From JAGNNV01 sp031412915 (GTDB lineage: Bacteria > Acidobacteriota > Vicinamibacteria > Fen-336 > JAGNNV01): 64,000 nucleotides of DNA. The notes under the pieces are model-generated. The model did no database searches. It had not been told where the DNA came from and saw nothing but the letters and a program-made list of their open reading frames with translations. Position 1 is the first letter of the stretch. Each line of letters starts with the position of its first letter. Location: the NCBI GenBank assembly GCA_031412915.1, contig JANODX010000020.1:20916-84915 (forward strand). The letters are read 5' to 3'. Both the position numbers and the translations under genes were made by a program. Shown here in pieces: positions 1 to 9,375 of the stretch.

Positions 1-1
1 C

Positions 2-748
2 TTCATCGCACCTGCGGGACGGCTGTGCCGCGTCCCCTCTCTGGTCTTCACGGACACGGAACATGTGGCTCTCGACCGATGGCTCACCTATCCGCTCGCC
101 ACCCGGATCTACACCCCCTACACTTTTCTCAAGGACATCGGACCGATCCAGCGCCGCTACCAGGGCCTGCACGAGCTCGCCTATCTACATCCACGTCGGT
201 TCGCGCCGGACCCGGAGATCAGGAGCACTCTCGGGGTCGGACCCGAAGAGCCCTTTGCCGTCGCGCGCTTCGTCTCCTGGGGCGCAGGTCACGACCAGGG
301 CCACGCAGGCTTCGGGCGGAATCAGCAGGAGGAGACGGTCCGGCGACTCAGCGCCCATCTCCGTGTCTTCGTGAGTGCTGAGGGGAGGATCCCGTCGGCC
401 CTCGAGCCATTTGCCCTCAGGCTCGAACCGCATCGCATTCACCACGCTCTGGGCCAGGCTCGTCTCGTCATCGGGGACGGAGCAACCATGGCCACCGAGG
501 CGGGCTTGTTGGGCACACCTTCCCTTTATGTGTCGTCACTGGTGGGGACAATGGGCAACTTCCGCGTGCTCCAAAAAGCCGGCCTGGTCGAATCCTTCCC
601 GCTCGCGGCTCCCGCCCTCGACCGGGCGGAAGCCTTGCTCACAGACCCGGCAGAAGAGCGGGCCTGGCGGGCGCGCGCACGAAAGTTCGCGGAAGGACAC
701 ATAGACGTTGTTGACTTCGTGGTCCGCGAGGCAACCGCACGCCCGTGA
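2..748 (+). CDS. DUF354-type glycosyltransferase, C-terminal part (5' end outside window)
   Basis: The reading frame is open from base 2, so the gene starts before the window. A GTG at 65 is internal: residues before it (LVFTDTEHV) are the kind that precede the domain core. The protein resembles the DUF354 family, which has a fold like UDP-GlcNAc 2-epimerase and GT-B glycosyltransferases. The second half carries the usual nucleotide-sugar region: GDGATMATEAGLLGTPSLYV followed by a loop with a conserved GTMGNF. In this family that segment plausibly binds a sugar donor; the exact reaction is unknown. Its stop overlaps the next gene's GTG start by 4 bp (GTGA), so the two are almost certainly cotranscribed. 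Family assignment is fairly secure, substrate is not. Confidence 0.8.
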   Translation, partial: FIAPAGRLCRVPSLVFTDTEHVALDRWLTYPLATRIYTPYTFLKDIGPIQRRYQGLHELAYLHPRRFAPDPEIRSTLGVGPEEPFAVARFVSWGAGHDQGHAGFGRNQQEETVRRLSAHLRVFVSAEGRIPSALEPFALRLEPHRIHHALGQARLVIGDGATMATEAGLLGTPSLYVSSLVGTMGNFRVLQKAGLVESFPLAAPALDRAEALLTDPAEERAWRARARKFAEGHIDVVDFVVREATARP

Positions 749-1914
749 AGGTCGCGGTCATCGGGAACGGACAGTCCGTGCACGTGGTGGGCCGCAGCGC
801 CGCCCTCGCCGCCCGCGGTGTAGAAATCCGCCTCGTGACCCTGGGTCCCGTGCTGCCCGTCCGCGGCATAGAGGTCTGTACCCGCCCGATTCCGAATCAT
901 CCTTGGGCCGCCGCTCGGGCGCTCGCGAGCTTTGTGCGGGACGTGCGGTCGTTCCAGCCCGACCTTGTGCACCTTCACTACGCGGGTGGCCGACTCGGAT
1001 CGCTCGCGCTGCTGTCGGGAATTCGCCCCCTGGTGGTCAACGTGATGGGCGGGGACGTGCTTCCCGATCAGCATCCAGGCGGCCTCTCGCGAATGGCGCG
1101 GCGCGCAACCCGGCGGATTCTGGAGCAGGCCGATGCGCTTCTCGTGAAGTCGGACACGCTGCTCTCGGCCGTGTCCACCTTCGCCGACGTCCGAAAGAAA
1201 GCCCAGGTCGTTCGCTGGGGCATCGATCCGCGGGACTTCTTCCCCGACCCCTTGGGTGCTCTAGCCTGGCGCCGGCGGCTGCAGCTTGGCGACGATGCTC
1301 TCGTGGTGCTGAGCCCGAGGCTCCTTCGCCCGCTCTACAACATCCACCTGATTGTGGATGCCTTCGCTGAGCTGGTCCCGTCACTCCCGCAGGCGGTGCT
1401 GCTCCTCGCCGAGTATGGCGCGGACGGGCGGTATCGCCGCGATCTTGAAGCGCGGATCGACACCTTGGGCCTGCGCGAGCGCGTGCGTCTGTTGGGAGCC
1501 GTACCACACACGGAGATGCGGGGGCTCTATTCCGCAACCACGGTCGTGGTGATGGTGCCTGCATCCGATGGCTTGCCGCAGTCCCTTTTCGAGGCGCTGG
1601 CTTGTGGCGCTCCGGTCCTGCTGGGTCATCTGCCGGCCTATGCCGAGATCGTCGACGAGGGACGCTCGGCCCTCTTCGCCGAGTTCAACGCCCAGTCGAT
1701 TGCCGCCCGTCTCGGCCGACTGCTGCGCGACGACCGGCTCCGCGCAACCCTGGCCGAGGAGGGACGGATCGCGGTCAGCCGGAAGGCGTCGCTGCCCGAT
1801 GATGTCGAACGCGTCCTTCACATCTTCGAAGCGAGCTGCGCCCAGCCCCGCCCTATGCCACGGTGGAATCCCCTGAACACGCTCCTCGACTTCATTGGCT
1901 TGGTGAGACCGTAG
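745..1914 (+). CDS. GT4-family glycosyltransferase
   Basis: A 389-aa GT-B glycosyltransferase. The N-terminal half begins with a Rossmann strand (MKVAVIGNG) and has an acceptor-side loop MGGDVLPDQHPGG near residues 101-113. The C-terminal half has the donor-binding signature of the family near residues 276-300 (DGLPQSLFEALACGAPVL, then AEIVDEG), including the paired acidic residues typical of retaining GT4 enzymes. It would transfer a sugar from an NDP-sugar to a growing lipid-linked glycan at the cytoplasmic face of the membrane. The GTG start is favoured because it overlaps the previous stop as GTGA. Donor and acceptor cannot be read from sequence. Confidence 0.88.
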   Translation: MKVAVIGNGQSVHVVGRSAALAARGVEIRLVTLGPVLPVRGIEVCTRPIPNHPWAAARALASFVRDVRSFQPDLVHLHYAGGRLGSLALLSGIRPLVVNVMGGDVLPDQHPGGLSRMARRATRRILEQADALLVKSDTLLSAVSTFADVRKKAQVVRWGIDPRDFFPDPLGALAWRRRLQLGDDALVVLSPRLLRPLYNIHLIVDAFAELVPSLPQAVLLLAEYGADGRYRRDLEARIDTLGLRERVRLLGAVPHTEMRGLYSATTVVVMVPASDGLPQSLFEALACGAPVLLGHLPAYAEIVDEGRSALFAEFNAQSIAARLGRLLRDDRLRATLAEEGRIAVSRKASLPDDVERVLHIFEASCAQPRPMPRWNPLNTLLDFIGLVRP

Positions 1915-2003
1915 CGAACCTCCGTGCCTGTGATTGGCCGATGCTACGATCATAGGCTCGGCTGCGCGGCCAGCTCCATGCCGCCTTTGACCTCCTCGAC
2001 ACC

Positions 2004-2840
2004 ATGCTGGATCGAATCCGCCAACGCGAGACCCTGGAGAGCTTCGAATATCAGTGGCGCCGCCTGGCGAAGGGCGACGCGATGCTCTCGGATCCATGGT
2101 TCTTAGAGAACGTCGACCGCATTATTGCCGATGAACTTCTGCGCATCGATCGCTCATGGTTCCCGGGAAGACGAGTGCTCGACGCGGGTTGCGGCCTGGG
2201 TCGCTGGACGATCGGCCTCCTTCGACTGGGCTGCCGGGTTCTCGCCGTGGACGCGAGTGCCGCTGCCCTGGAGACACTGAACGAGCAGGCGCGGCTCCTG
2301 GTTCCCGAGGCCATCTCCGAGAATCGCCTGGAGACCCAGCAAGTGAACCTGCTGGAGCTGCCTGCCACGCTGGCCGCGCGCAGGTTCGATCTCGTGTTCT
2401 CGTTCGGCGTTCTCCACCACACGGGCGATACCCGTCGCGCGTTGGCCAACGTGGCATCTCTGGTCGATAGCGAAGGCGTGCTCTTTCTCTATCTCTACGG
2501 CCGGCACTCGGTCAACCTCAGGCAACGGCTGGCGCTCGCGACCGTGCGGTGGGGCCTGACCCCTTTGCCTTTCGCCCTGAAGGTGCGCGTGCTCAAACTG
2601 CTGCGACCGGGCCGGGATCCTCACCAGCTCTTCGATCTCTTCTCGCCCTTGATCAACGACCGTTTCGACCGATCGGTGATCGCGGGCTGGCTCGCGGAGT
2701 TCGGGTTCGCCGACGTCGAGCCCACGATCGACCACGCCGAAATCTACCTTCGCGCACAACGGGCCTCGGGTTCCAGGCTTCCTCGGCGCCCTTCACCCAC
2801 CCGGCCGTACTGGTTCGAGCGCTATCGGCCACCGAGTTGA
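2004..2840 (+). CDS. SAM-dependent class I methyltransferase
   Basis: 278 aa with the class I methyltransferase signature. Motif I is VLDAGCGLGRWT near residue 59, followed by an acidic residue after the second strand (VLAVDASAAALE). The post-motif FDLVFSFGVLHHTGD near residue 132 is typical of the Methyltransf_11/25 group. An N-terminal FEYQW segment is often seen in methyltransferases of surface-glycan clusters. It probably O-methylates a sugar or modifies a lipid intermediate. It lies 89 bp after the GT4 gene on the same strand and converges on the next gene, which is on the minus strand. Start ATG 2004 is the first good one; the upstream gap shows no other gene. Confidence 0.85.
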   Translation: MLDRIRQRETLESFEYQWRRLAKGDAMLSDPWFLENVDRIIADELLRIDRSWFPGRRVLDAGCGLGRWTIGLLRLGCRVLAVDASAAALETLNEQARLLVPEAISENRLETQQVNLLELPATLAARRFDLVFSFGVLHHTGDTRRALANVASLVDSEGVLFLYLYGRHSVNLRQRLALATVRWGLTPLPFALKVRVLKLLRPGRDPHQLFDLFSPLINDRFDRSVIAGWLAEFGFADVEPTIDHAEIYLRAQRASGSRLPRRPSPTRPYWFERYRPPS

Positions 2841-2889
2841 GGACTGCGGCTACGACCGCCTGAACCGGCGGCCAGGCCAGACGCGTCGT

Positions 2890-4098
2890 TCAGCGAGGAG
2901 CCGACGACGAAGGCGACCGGTGTGATGGAAGGGTAAGCAGAGCGAGGGCCGCGAACAGAAGCGGACCGACGGTCGCGCCATAGCGGGGGCTGGCGTGGCT
3001 GGCCGCGTAGACGAGCTGATGCGAGAAGACCATCAAGGGAGCGACCAAGGCGGCCGCGTCGAAGGATCGCCGGATGCCGCCCAGCAGGAGCAGCGCGCAG
3101 GCGGCGTAGAGAAACATCTGAATCACAGTGGCGATGAGGTAGGCGGGGCCCGCGCTGGCCGTTCGCGAGCGGCCCGTGATGACGAACCAATGGCGGGTCG
3201 GCAGCATGAAGCGAAACGCCCGCTCGAGCACGAGAGCCGCCCAACGCGCCGGATCGGCCGCGATGCGCCCGATCGCGAGGCGGGCTAGATAGCGGTCGAA
3301 CACCGGTTCGCCCGCGCGTCCCGCGGCTTCCCAGCGTGCGCGCGCCTCTAGGTACTCCGGGAAGGTGTCCCAGGACGGCGACACAACGTTCGCGACGGTG
3401 CCGGCAAACAGGCTGATTCCGGCGTTCGCGTTGACCAGCTCGAAGCGGCCGAGCTCCATGCGGTTACGGACCATCCACGGGCCAATCAGCAGGGTCGCGC
3501 CGGCTACGAAAGCGAGGGCCTGACGCCCGGACCCTGCGGCCCGCCAAAGCAGGACGAACAGCAATGCGCCGGCCGGCAGGACGGTCGTCTTGGCGAGGGC
3601 GCTGACGCCGAGGGCGATTCCGGCGGCGAGGCCCCAGACCGCATGGGCTTCCGGGCGCAGCGCGCGTAACGTCGTCGCGAAAAGCGCGGCCAGGGTCAAC
3701 GCGATCAGGCTTTCCTGGAGCACGAGCCCCGTGGTGGTCAGCAGCGGCGGGTAGACGAGTGCTATCGCAAACAGGAGATCGAAACGCGGCTGCTTAGGCA
3801 GCGCGGCGCGCACGAGGAAGATTGACAGCGCGTGCAGCGCTACGTTCAAAAGCCCGATCGCGATCGGTGACTCGCCGGCGATCCGCAAGGTGACGCCAAG
3901 CAGGAGCGGATAGAGCGGGAGGCGGTTCTGGAGGGGCTCGCCATTGGCCTCGCTCAGCCCTCGCCCGACCGCCCACTCGCGCGCCGGATTGAGATAGGAC
4001 GGCGTATCGTCGACGGCCACCGCAGGAAATGCAAACGGAAACGCAAGGCAGGTCAGCATTGCGAGCGTCAACCCTACGGTCCCGAGATGGCGGCTCAT
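2890..4098 (-). CDS. GT39/ArnT-like membrane glycosyltransferase
   Basis: 402 aa, very hydrophobic, with about ten predicted membrane helices. Just after the first helix it has VDDTPSYLNPAREW, the acidic pair expected in the first periplasmic loop of GT-C enzymes (ArnT/PMT group). A RLPLYPLLLG motif follows, which is also common in these proteins. Enzymes of this class use polyprenyl-phosphate sugars as donors on the periplasmic side. The gene is alone on the minus strand, convergent with the methyltransferase gene and divergent from the polysaccharide operon starting near 4544. It is shorter than typical ArnT (about 550 aa) and lacks a large C-terminal periplasmic domain. Confidence 0.75.
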   Translation of the reverse strand: MSRHLGTVGLTLAMLTCLAFPFAFPAVAVDDTPSYLNPAREWAVGRGLSEANGEPLQNRLPLYPLLLGVTLRIAGESPIAIGLLNVALHALSIFLVRAALPKQPRFDLLFAIALVYPPLLTTTGLVLQESLIALTLAALFATTLRALRPEAHAVWGLAAGIALGVSALAKTTVLPAGALLFVLLWRAAGSGRQALAFVAGATLLIGPWMVRNRMELGRFELVNANAGISLFAGTVANVVSPSWDTFPEYLEARARWEAAGRAGEPVFDRYLARLAIGRIAADPARWAALVLERAFRFMLPTRHWFVITGRSRTASAGPAYLIATVIQMFLYAACALLLLGGIRRSFDAAALVAPLMVFSHQLVYAASHASPRYGATVGPLLFAALALLTLPSHRSPSSSAPR

Positions 4099-4543
4099 CC
4101 AGGCGGCTCGTTTCCCGGGACGAGCAAGAGACAGACCTTCGAGATCCGCTCGAGCGACTTCGTCGACTCAAGGCTATCGCGAGCCCCAAGCCTCAAGTAA
4201 CGCAACCCTATTGTGGGGAGAACGCGCGACACCAGGGACTTCGGGTTGTACATGCTTGGGGCGACCCGGCCTCGACGAGGCGCTGCTGCAGTTCGCAGAT
4301 GCGTACGCGGCTCACCAGGTCGTCGAAACACGCGTTGAGGACAAGATTCATCAAAGAAGATGATAAGGGAATCGGTGGATGCCGACGTGAAAGCTCACAG
4401 GCGGGTTCTATCGCAAGCTCAGCCGGGCCGCCAAGATGAGAGGTCGCGGCGAGCCTGGGGCCGTGGGATGCAGCCAGGCGGGCTGGCGCCGTGCGAGGGG
4501 GCGCGTAGAATTCAGGTTTTGCAGGCCTGCGCCGCGAGGTGTT
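4099..4543. promoter_or_regulatory. 445-bp divergent intergenic region
   Basis: This gap separates the minus-strand membrane glycosyltransferase from the ten-gene plus-strand operon, so promoters for both should lie here. It contains a locally AT-richer stretch around 4345-4375. Short open frames exist on both strands, but none looks like a protein: they are rich in Arg, Ser and Pro, with no recognisable motif. No clear sigma-70 pair, operator palindrome or riboswitch could be assigned by eye. Confidence 0.4.
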
Positions 4544-6808
4544 TTGCGGATCCTGCGAGGTCAAAGTCTGAAGCAACTTCTCCTCAACAGTCGCGGAGCC
4601 TTCGTGGCCCGCGTGCCCTCTCCTGCCGACCAACCGGGACGGGTGCTGATTCGCGTCCGTTACTCCTACGTGAGCACGGGGACCGAGCTTGCCTCCCTGC
4701 GTCCCGATGCGGGCCTGTCCGCCTCTGAACGGTCCGTGGCCAGGGCGCAGGCCAAGGCCCAACTGGTCGCCAGATACCTGGGCGCGGCCGCGCGCAACCC
4801 TCGCCTGGCGCTTAGGCGAAGCCTCCAACTGGCGGAGCATGCCCTGGTTCGCGCTCGCGCCGCTGCCACAGCAAAGGCCACGCATAAGGGCGAGTCTTCT
4901 TTCGAGAACCTGGAGATTGAGCACATCGGCTACAACATCGGCTACTCGGTAGCCGGCGAGATCGTCGGCGTGGGGACCGGCATCGAAGATCTGGCGATCG
5001 GCGATCTCGTCGCCGCCTGTGGCGCCGGCCTCGCGAACCACGCCGAAATCGTCTCGATCCCTCGGAACCTCGTGGTCCGGGTTCCGAAGGGAGTCGCGCT
5101 GGAGGAGGCGGCGGCTTCCACCATCGGTTCCATCGCGCTCCAAGGCGTACGGCGAACCGCCCCCCAGCTCGCGGAACGCATCGTGGTCATCGGTCTCGGC
5201 TTGATCGGTCAATTGACCGTTCAACTGCTCAAGGCGTCAGGCGCGGTGGTGATCGGCCACGACCTCTCTGCGGCGCGCTGCGCCCGGGCCCGGGGCTTCG
5301 GGGCGCGAGGCGCCACTCACGATGCCCAGGAATTGCAGCGCCTGGTTCGGGACCTGGCCGCCGGACACGGCGCCGACGCGGTGGTCATCACCGCAGCCTC
5401 CAAATCTGATGCTCTCATCAACCTGGCCATGGAGTTGTGCCGGCGAAGAGGGCGCGTGGTGATCGTGGGCGATGTGGGCCTCAAGCCCGAGCGCACGAAT
5501 TTCTATCGCAAGGAGATCGACCTCCTCATGAGCACGTCCTACGGCGCGGGACGCTATGACGCCTCGTATGAGGAGGGCGGTCGGGATTATCCGCTCCCTT
5601 ACGTACGCTGGACCCTCAATCGCAACATGCAGGCGTTCGTGGACGCGCTCGAGAGCGGCCAGGTCTCGGTCAAGGCGGTGACCGACCGCGTGATTCCCTT
5701 CGATGCCGCCCCGGAGACGTACCGCGAACTCGCGAACGCCACCGGAGAACCGCCGCTCGGCGTGGTCCTGGACTATGGCGCAGGCAGTGCTGGGATCGAA
5801 TCCTCGGTCACCATCGGCGGTCATCGGACGGCTCCGCGCGAAGGACCTTCGATCTACGCCCTGGTGGGCGCGGGTGGGTTCGGAACCACCCTTCTCGTCC
5901 CCCAGATGGATCGCCTCAAGGATCTGTACTTCCTGCGGGGCGTGGTCAGCCGGGACGTCATCCGGGGCGGAAACTTCGCGCGACAGAACCGCATCGAGGT
6001 CCTGGCCACCGACCTCGCCAAAGCACTCGACCACGCGGAGTTGACGCACTTCGTCATCTCGACACGGCATCACGAGCACGCCCGGCAGGTGGTTCAGTGT
6101 CTCAACGCCGGGCGATCGGTGTTCGTCGAAAAACCCCTCGCCCTCACCTGGGACGAACTCGATGCAGTGCGTGGCTCGTTCGAGAAGTCGTCGCGCCGTT
6201 TCCTCATGGTCGGGTTCAACCGGCGCTTCTCGCCAGCCGCCCGAAGGCTCAAGGAGATCCTGGCCGGCCGGCGCTCGCCTCTGGTGATGTGCTATCGGGT
6301 GCACGCCGGATACATCGCGCCCGATCACTGGGTTCAAGGACCCGAGGGAGGCGGGCGCAATCTCGGCGAGGCCTGCCACATGTATGACCTGATGCGCCAT
6401 CTGGCCGGCGCGCCGGTTCGATCGATCGAAGCCACCGCCATCTCGGCGGCGCCCCCGGTCCTCCGCACCGACAATTTCTCCGCCACGCTCGGTTACGAAG
6501 ATGGCAGCATCGGGACCCTGGTCTACACCGCCCTTGGGCCCGAGGGCGGTCCCGGAAAGGAGCGTCTTGAGATCTATTGCGATGGCGAAGCTTTCCTGCT
6601 CGACGACTTCAAACGACTGGTCAGACAGAGCACGGGCGAGACGCTCTGGGAATCCTCCGAGACGGACAAGGGACATTTCGACGAGCTCAAGGAAACCGGC
6701 GAACGGATCAAGGCCGGCCTGGGCGCACCCATCGATTTCGAGGAGCTGATGGAGACATCGGCTGTGGCTCTAGCCATCAATGACCGCATCCTCGGCGTCG
6801 AGGCGTGA
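4544..6808 (+). CDS. Bi-domain oxidoreductase: MDR dehydrogenase fused to GFO/IDH/MocA
   Basis: About 754 aa. Residues 1-430 form a medium-chain (zinc-type alcohol dehydrogenase-like) domain: GroES-like part with YSVAGEIVGVG, then a nucleotide-binding fold VIGLGLIGQLTVQLL. Residues 440-750 form a GFO/IDH/MocA oxidoreductase: YALVGAGGFGTTLL at its NAD site and the FVEKPLALT segment with the EKP lysine typical of the family. Such two-domain proteins recur in exopolysaccharide loci, often near heparinase-like genes, and presumably oxidise or reduce a nucleotide sugar. The frame is open back to 4436, but family N-termini begin near KQLLLNSRG, so a TTG at 4544 (or a start close by) is preferred, with a GAGGTG sequence just upstream. 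Start is uncertain. First gene of the 4.5-20.6 kb operon. Confidence 0.85.
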   Translation: MRILRGQSLKQLLLNSRGAFVARVPSPADQPGRVLIRVRYSYVSTGTELASLRPDAGLSASERSVARAQAKAQLVARYLGAAARNPRLALRRSLQLAEHALVRARAAATAKATHKGESSFENLEIEHIGYNIGYSVAGEIVGVGTGIEDLAIGDLVAACGAGLANHAEIVSIPRNLVVRVPKGVALEEAAASTIGSIALQGVRRTAPQLAERIVVIGLGLIGQLTVQLLKASGAVVIGHDLSAARCARARGFGARGATHDAQELQRLVRDLAAGHGADAVVITAASKSDALINLAMELCRRRGRVVIVGDVGLKPERTNFYRKEIDLLMSTSYGAGRYDASYEEGGRDYPLPYVRWTLNRNMQAFVDALESGQVSVKAVTDRVIPFDAAPETYRELANATGEPPLGVVLDYGAGSAGIESSVTIGGHRTAPREGPSIYALVGAGGFGTTLLVPQMDRLKDLYFLRGVVSRDVIRGGNFARQNRIEVLATDLAKALDHAELTHFVISTRHHEHARQVVQCLNAGRSVFVEKPLALTWDELDAVRGSFEKSSRRFLMVGFNRRFSPAARRLKEILAGRRSPLVMCYRVHAGYIAPDHWVQGPEGGGRNLGEACHMYDLMRHLAGAPVRSIEATAISAAPPVLRTDNFSATLGYEDGSIGTLVYTALGPEGGPGKERLEIYCDGEAFLLDDFKRLVRQSTGETLWESSETDKGHFDELKETGERIKAGLGAPIDFEELMETSAVALAINDRILGVEA

Positions 6809-9375
6809 TGGCCAGGCACCTTTACGTCGCCGAATCGGGATTCGGGTTTCTGGAGGTTGATCTGACCTCGCTGACCGAGCGTCACCGGATCGAGATCGTG
6901 GCCCCGGCCCTGCGGGACGAATCAAATCCGGGGGCCCTGAGCCGGGAGCCCGGCACCGCGGGGGTGATCATCGAGATCTCGCACGGGTGCGGCCTCAAGT
7001 CTCAATTGACGCTCGCGCGCGACTTGAACCGCCAGGGGATGCCGGCGTTCTTCTACTGGTCCCGCGAGCGGGCGATCGAGCGGATGGACGAAGGCCGTGT
7101 TCGAAGCCATGCCCGGGTGCGGAGGGGGGTCGAGCTCTGGAGCCGTCTGGTGCGCGCGCGCCGCCTGCGCCGAAGTGCTCTGGGTTCTTCCGACTGCATG
7201 GGAGACCGCTTCGTTCCGAGACCCGTGCCGGTCTGGCCTCACGGACACCCGACGCCCCTGGCGCCGCTTGAGGGCATGGGCCTTTACCTCCGACTCGACT
7301 ACTGGAATCGATTCCACTCGGGCGGAGGCTACGGCCACACCCTGCATGTCATGCGGGAACTCGCGCGAAGAAGCCGATCCTTCCGCGCGGTCGTGAATCA
7401 GATCTACGAGCTTCCGGTCCGGGAGGTGCTTCACCAGGTGGAGGTGCCGCACGAAGGCCTCGGGTCCCGCACCGTCGACATCATCGAGGCCAACGATCGG
7501 CTGTTCGAAGCGCTCAAGGCCGACATCGACCGACTGAAGCCCGCATTCATATACGAGCGCCTGACCGCCGGCAGCTGGCTCGGAGCTCGCCTCAGCGCGA
7601 CGTTCCAGATTCCCTACGTGGTCGAGTACAACGGGTCCGAAAGCGCCATGCGACGGAGCTTCGGCTCCCAGCGCGACGTCTTCGAACCGGAACTGCATCT
7701 GATCGAGGGCCTGGCCTTCGACCAGGCCACGCTGATTTCCGTGGTCTCCACCCACGTGAAGAACGACCTGCTCCAGCGGGGGATCGCGGAGTCGCGAATT
7801 CTCGTGAATCCAAACGGGGCCGATCCCGAGCTCTACCGACCCGCGACTTCGAGCGAGAAAGCGGAGGTTCGGACCGAATTGGGTCTTCCTCCAGACGCCG
7901 TGGTGATCGGATTCAGCGGCACTTTCGGAGGGTGGCATGGCGTCGATCTGCTGGCCGAGAGCCTCCCCTTGATCCTCGGCGCAGAGCCGCGGGCGCGGTT
8001 TCTGCTGATCGGTGACGGCAACTTCAAGCACCTCACCGACGCCTCGATCGAGAACCATCACCTCGCCGACCGGGTGGTCCGGACCGGCAGCGTGCCTCAG
8101 CGCGACGGGGCCCGCTATCTGCGCGCCTGCGACATCCTCGTGTCCCCGCACAGCCGCAACATGGCGGACAGCCCGTTCTTCGGTTCGCCCACCAAGATCT
8201 TCGAGTACATGGCGATGGGGGCGGGCATCGTGGCCAGCGACCTCGAGCAGATCGGCGAGGTCCTGCGACCGGGACTGACCGGCGCGCAGGCGGCACAAGG
8301 CGTTCCGGCGGGAGACGCGCGAGCGGTGCTTTGCCCTCCCGGGAATCTGGGTGAGTTCGTGAGCGCGGTGGGCGCCCTGGTCCGCAATCCCGATCTGGCG
8401 GCGGCGCTCGGAAGGAATGCGCGCACCGCCTTGTTGACGCACCACACGTGGTCGCACCACGTGGACCGGCTTTTCGACGCCCTCGCCCGACCGGCCGGGA
8501 CACGGCCAGCGCCGTCGGTCGACGCGACGGTCGACCGCCCGAAACCGGAGGGGCCGGCGCTGCTCCACACCGGCGACGCCGACAAGACCGAAACCCAGAA
8601 ACAGTGGAACGCGGACGCGTGCGGCTCTCAGTACGCCGCGGGTGAACCCAAAACGCTGGAATGGTATCTGGATGTCGAGCGCTATCGCTACGAAGAGTAC
8701 GCGCCCTGGATGAAGGAAACCATGGAATTCGCGCGCCACCGCGATCGTTCCGTTCTGGAAATAGGCGGAGGCATGGGCACCGACCTCGCCCAGTTCGCGA
8801 AGAGCGGAGCGCGGGTTACGGACATCGATCTCTCGCTCGGCCATCTGGAGCATGCCCGGAGAAATTTCGCCCTCCGTGGCCTCGAGGGCCGGTTCGTTCA
8901 CCAGGACGCCGAAACCCTGCCCTTCGAAACCGGGGAGTTCGATCTGGTCTACAGCAACGGCGTCATCCACCACACCCCGAATACCGCGACGCTGGTCTCG
9001 GAGATACACCGGGTGCTGAAGCCGGGCGGTCGAGCGATCGTCATGGTCTACGCCGAGAACTCCTGGCACTATTGGGTCGAGCTCGTGTTCGGCATCGGCC
9101 TGCTCCAGCGGATGCTGGGCTATTTCTCCATGGGCGAGATCATGTCGAGAACAGTGGAGCGTTCCGATGCCTCGGGAGCCCGGCCGCTGGTCAAGGTCTA
9201 CACGCAAGAGCGCCTCCGCGACCTCTTTTCCCGATTCACGGTCGAAACCGTGGCCCAAGTCCAGTTGACCCCGGCTCGCTGGATGCGAGGCTCCGGGCTG
9301 GCGCCCTGGATCGAAAGGAAGGCGGGCTGGAATCTCGTCATCAAGGCGCGCAAGCCGGAGAGCGTGAAGCGATGA
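6805..9375 (+). CDS. GT4 glycosyltransferase fused to a class I methyltransferase
   Basis: 856 aa in one frame. Residues 1-150 are unassigned. Residues about 150-570 are a GT4 glycosyltransferase with GFSGTFGGWHGVDLL near 368 and SPTKIFEYMAMGAGIVASD near 461. A Pro-rich, charged linker (570-610) leads to a methyltransferase at about 620-856, with motif I VLEIGGGMGTD near 649 and SNGVIHHTPNT near 718. One protein may therefore add a sugar and methylate it. It overlaps the upstream stop (GTG 6805 or ATG 6808) and the downstream ATG (ATGA), and sits directly before wzm/wzt. That placement suggests a link to chain termination before export, as with the methyltransferase WbdD in ABC-dependent O antigens; that is inference. 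Confidence 0.85.
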   Translation: MMARHLYVAESGFGFLEVDLTSLTERHRIEIVAPALRDESNPGALSREPGTAGVIIEISHGCGLKSQLTLARDLNRQGMPAFFYWSRERAIERMDEGRVRSHARVRRGVELWSRLVRARRLRRSALGSSDCMGDRFVPRPVPVWPHGHPTPLAPLEGMGLYLRLDYWNRFHSGGGYGHTLHVMRELARRSRSFRAVVNQIYELPVREVLHQVEVPHEGLGSRTVDIIEANDRLFEALKADIDRLKPAFIYERLTAGSWLGARLSATFQIPYVVEYNGSESAMRRSFGSQRDVFEPELHLIEGLAFDQATLISVVSTHVKNDLLQRGIAESRILVNPNGADPELYRPATSSEKAEVRTELGLPPDAVVIGFSGTFGGWHGVDLLAESLPLILGAEPRARFLLIGDGNFKHLTDASIENHHLADRVVRTGSVPQRDGARYLRACDILVSPHSRNMADSPFFGSPTKIFEYMAMGAGIVASDLEQIGEVLRPGLTGAQAAQGVPAGDARAVLCPPGNLGEFVSAVGALVRNPDLAAALGRNARTALLTHHTWSHHVDRLFDALARPAGTRPAPSVDATVDRPKPEGPALLHTGDADKTETQKQWNADACGSQYAAGEPKTLEWYLDVERYRYEEYAPWMKETMEFARHRDRSVLEIGGGMGTDLAQFAKSGARVTDIDLSLGHLEHARRNFALRGLEGRFVHQDAETLPFETGEFDLVYSNGVIHHTPNTATLVSEIHRVLKPGGRAIVMVYAENSWHYWVELVFGIGLLQRMLGYFSMGEIMSRTVERSDASGARPLVKVYTQERLRDLFSRFTVETVAQVQLTPARWMRGSGLAPWIERKAGWNLVIKARKPESVKR

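Noticed and set aside
4095..4350. Possible small minus-strand gene upstream of the membrane glycosyltransferase
   Set aside because: Candidate frames lack a ribosome site and any family resemblance; the region fits a divergent promoter gap better.
6922..9258. 778-aa minus-strand open frame antisense to the GT4-methyltransferase gene
   Set aside because: Composition is rich in Arg, His, Gly and Val with no domain motif; it mirrors codon bias of the real gene, as do similar antisense frames at 10198-11904, 12258-13865 and 14589-16628.
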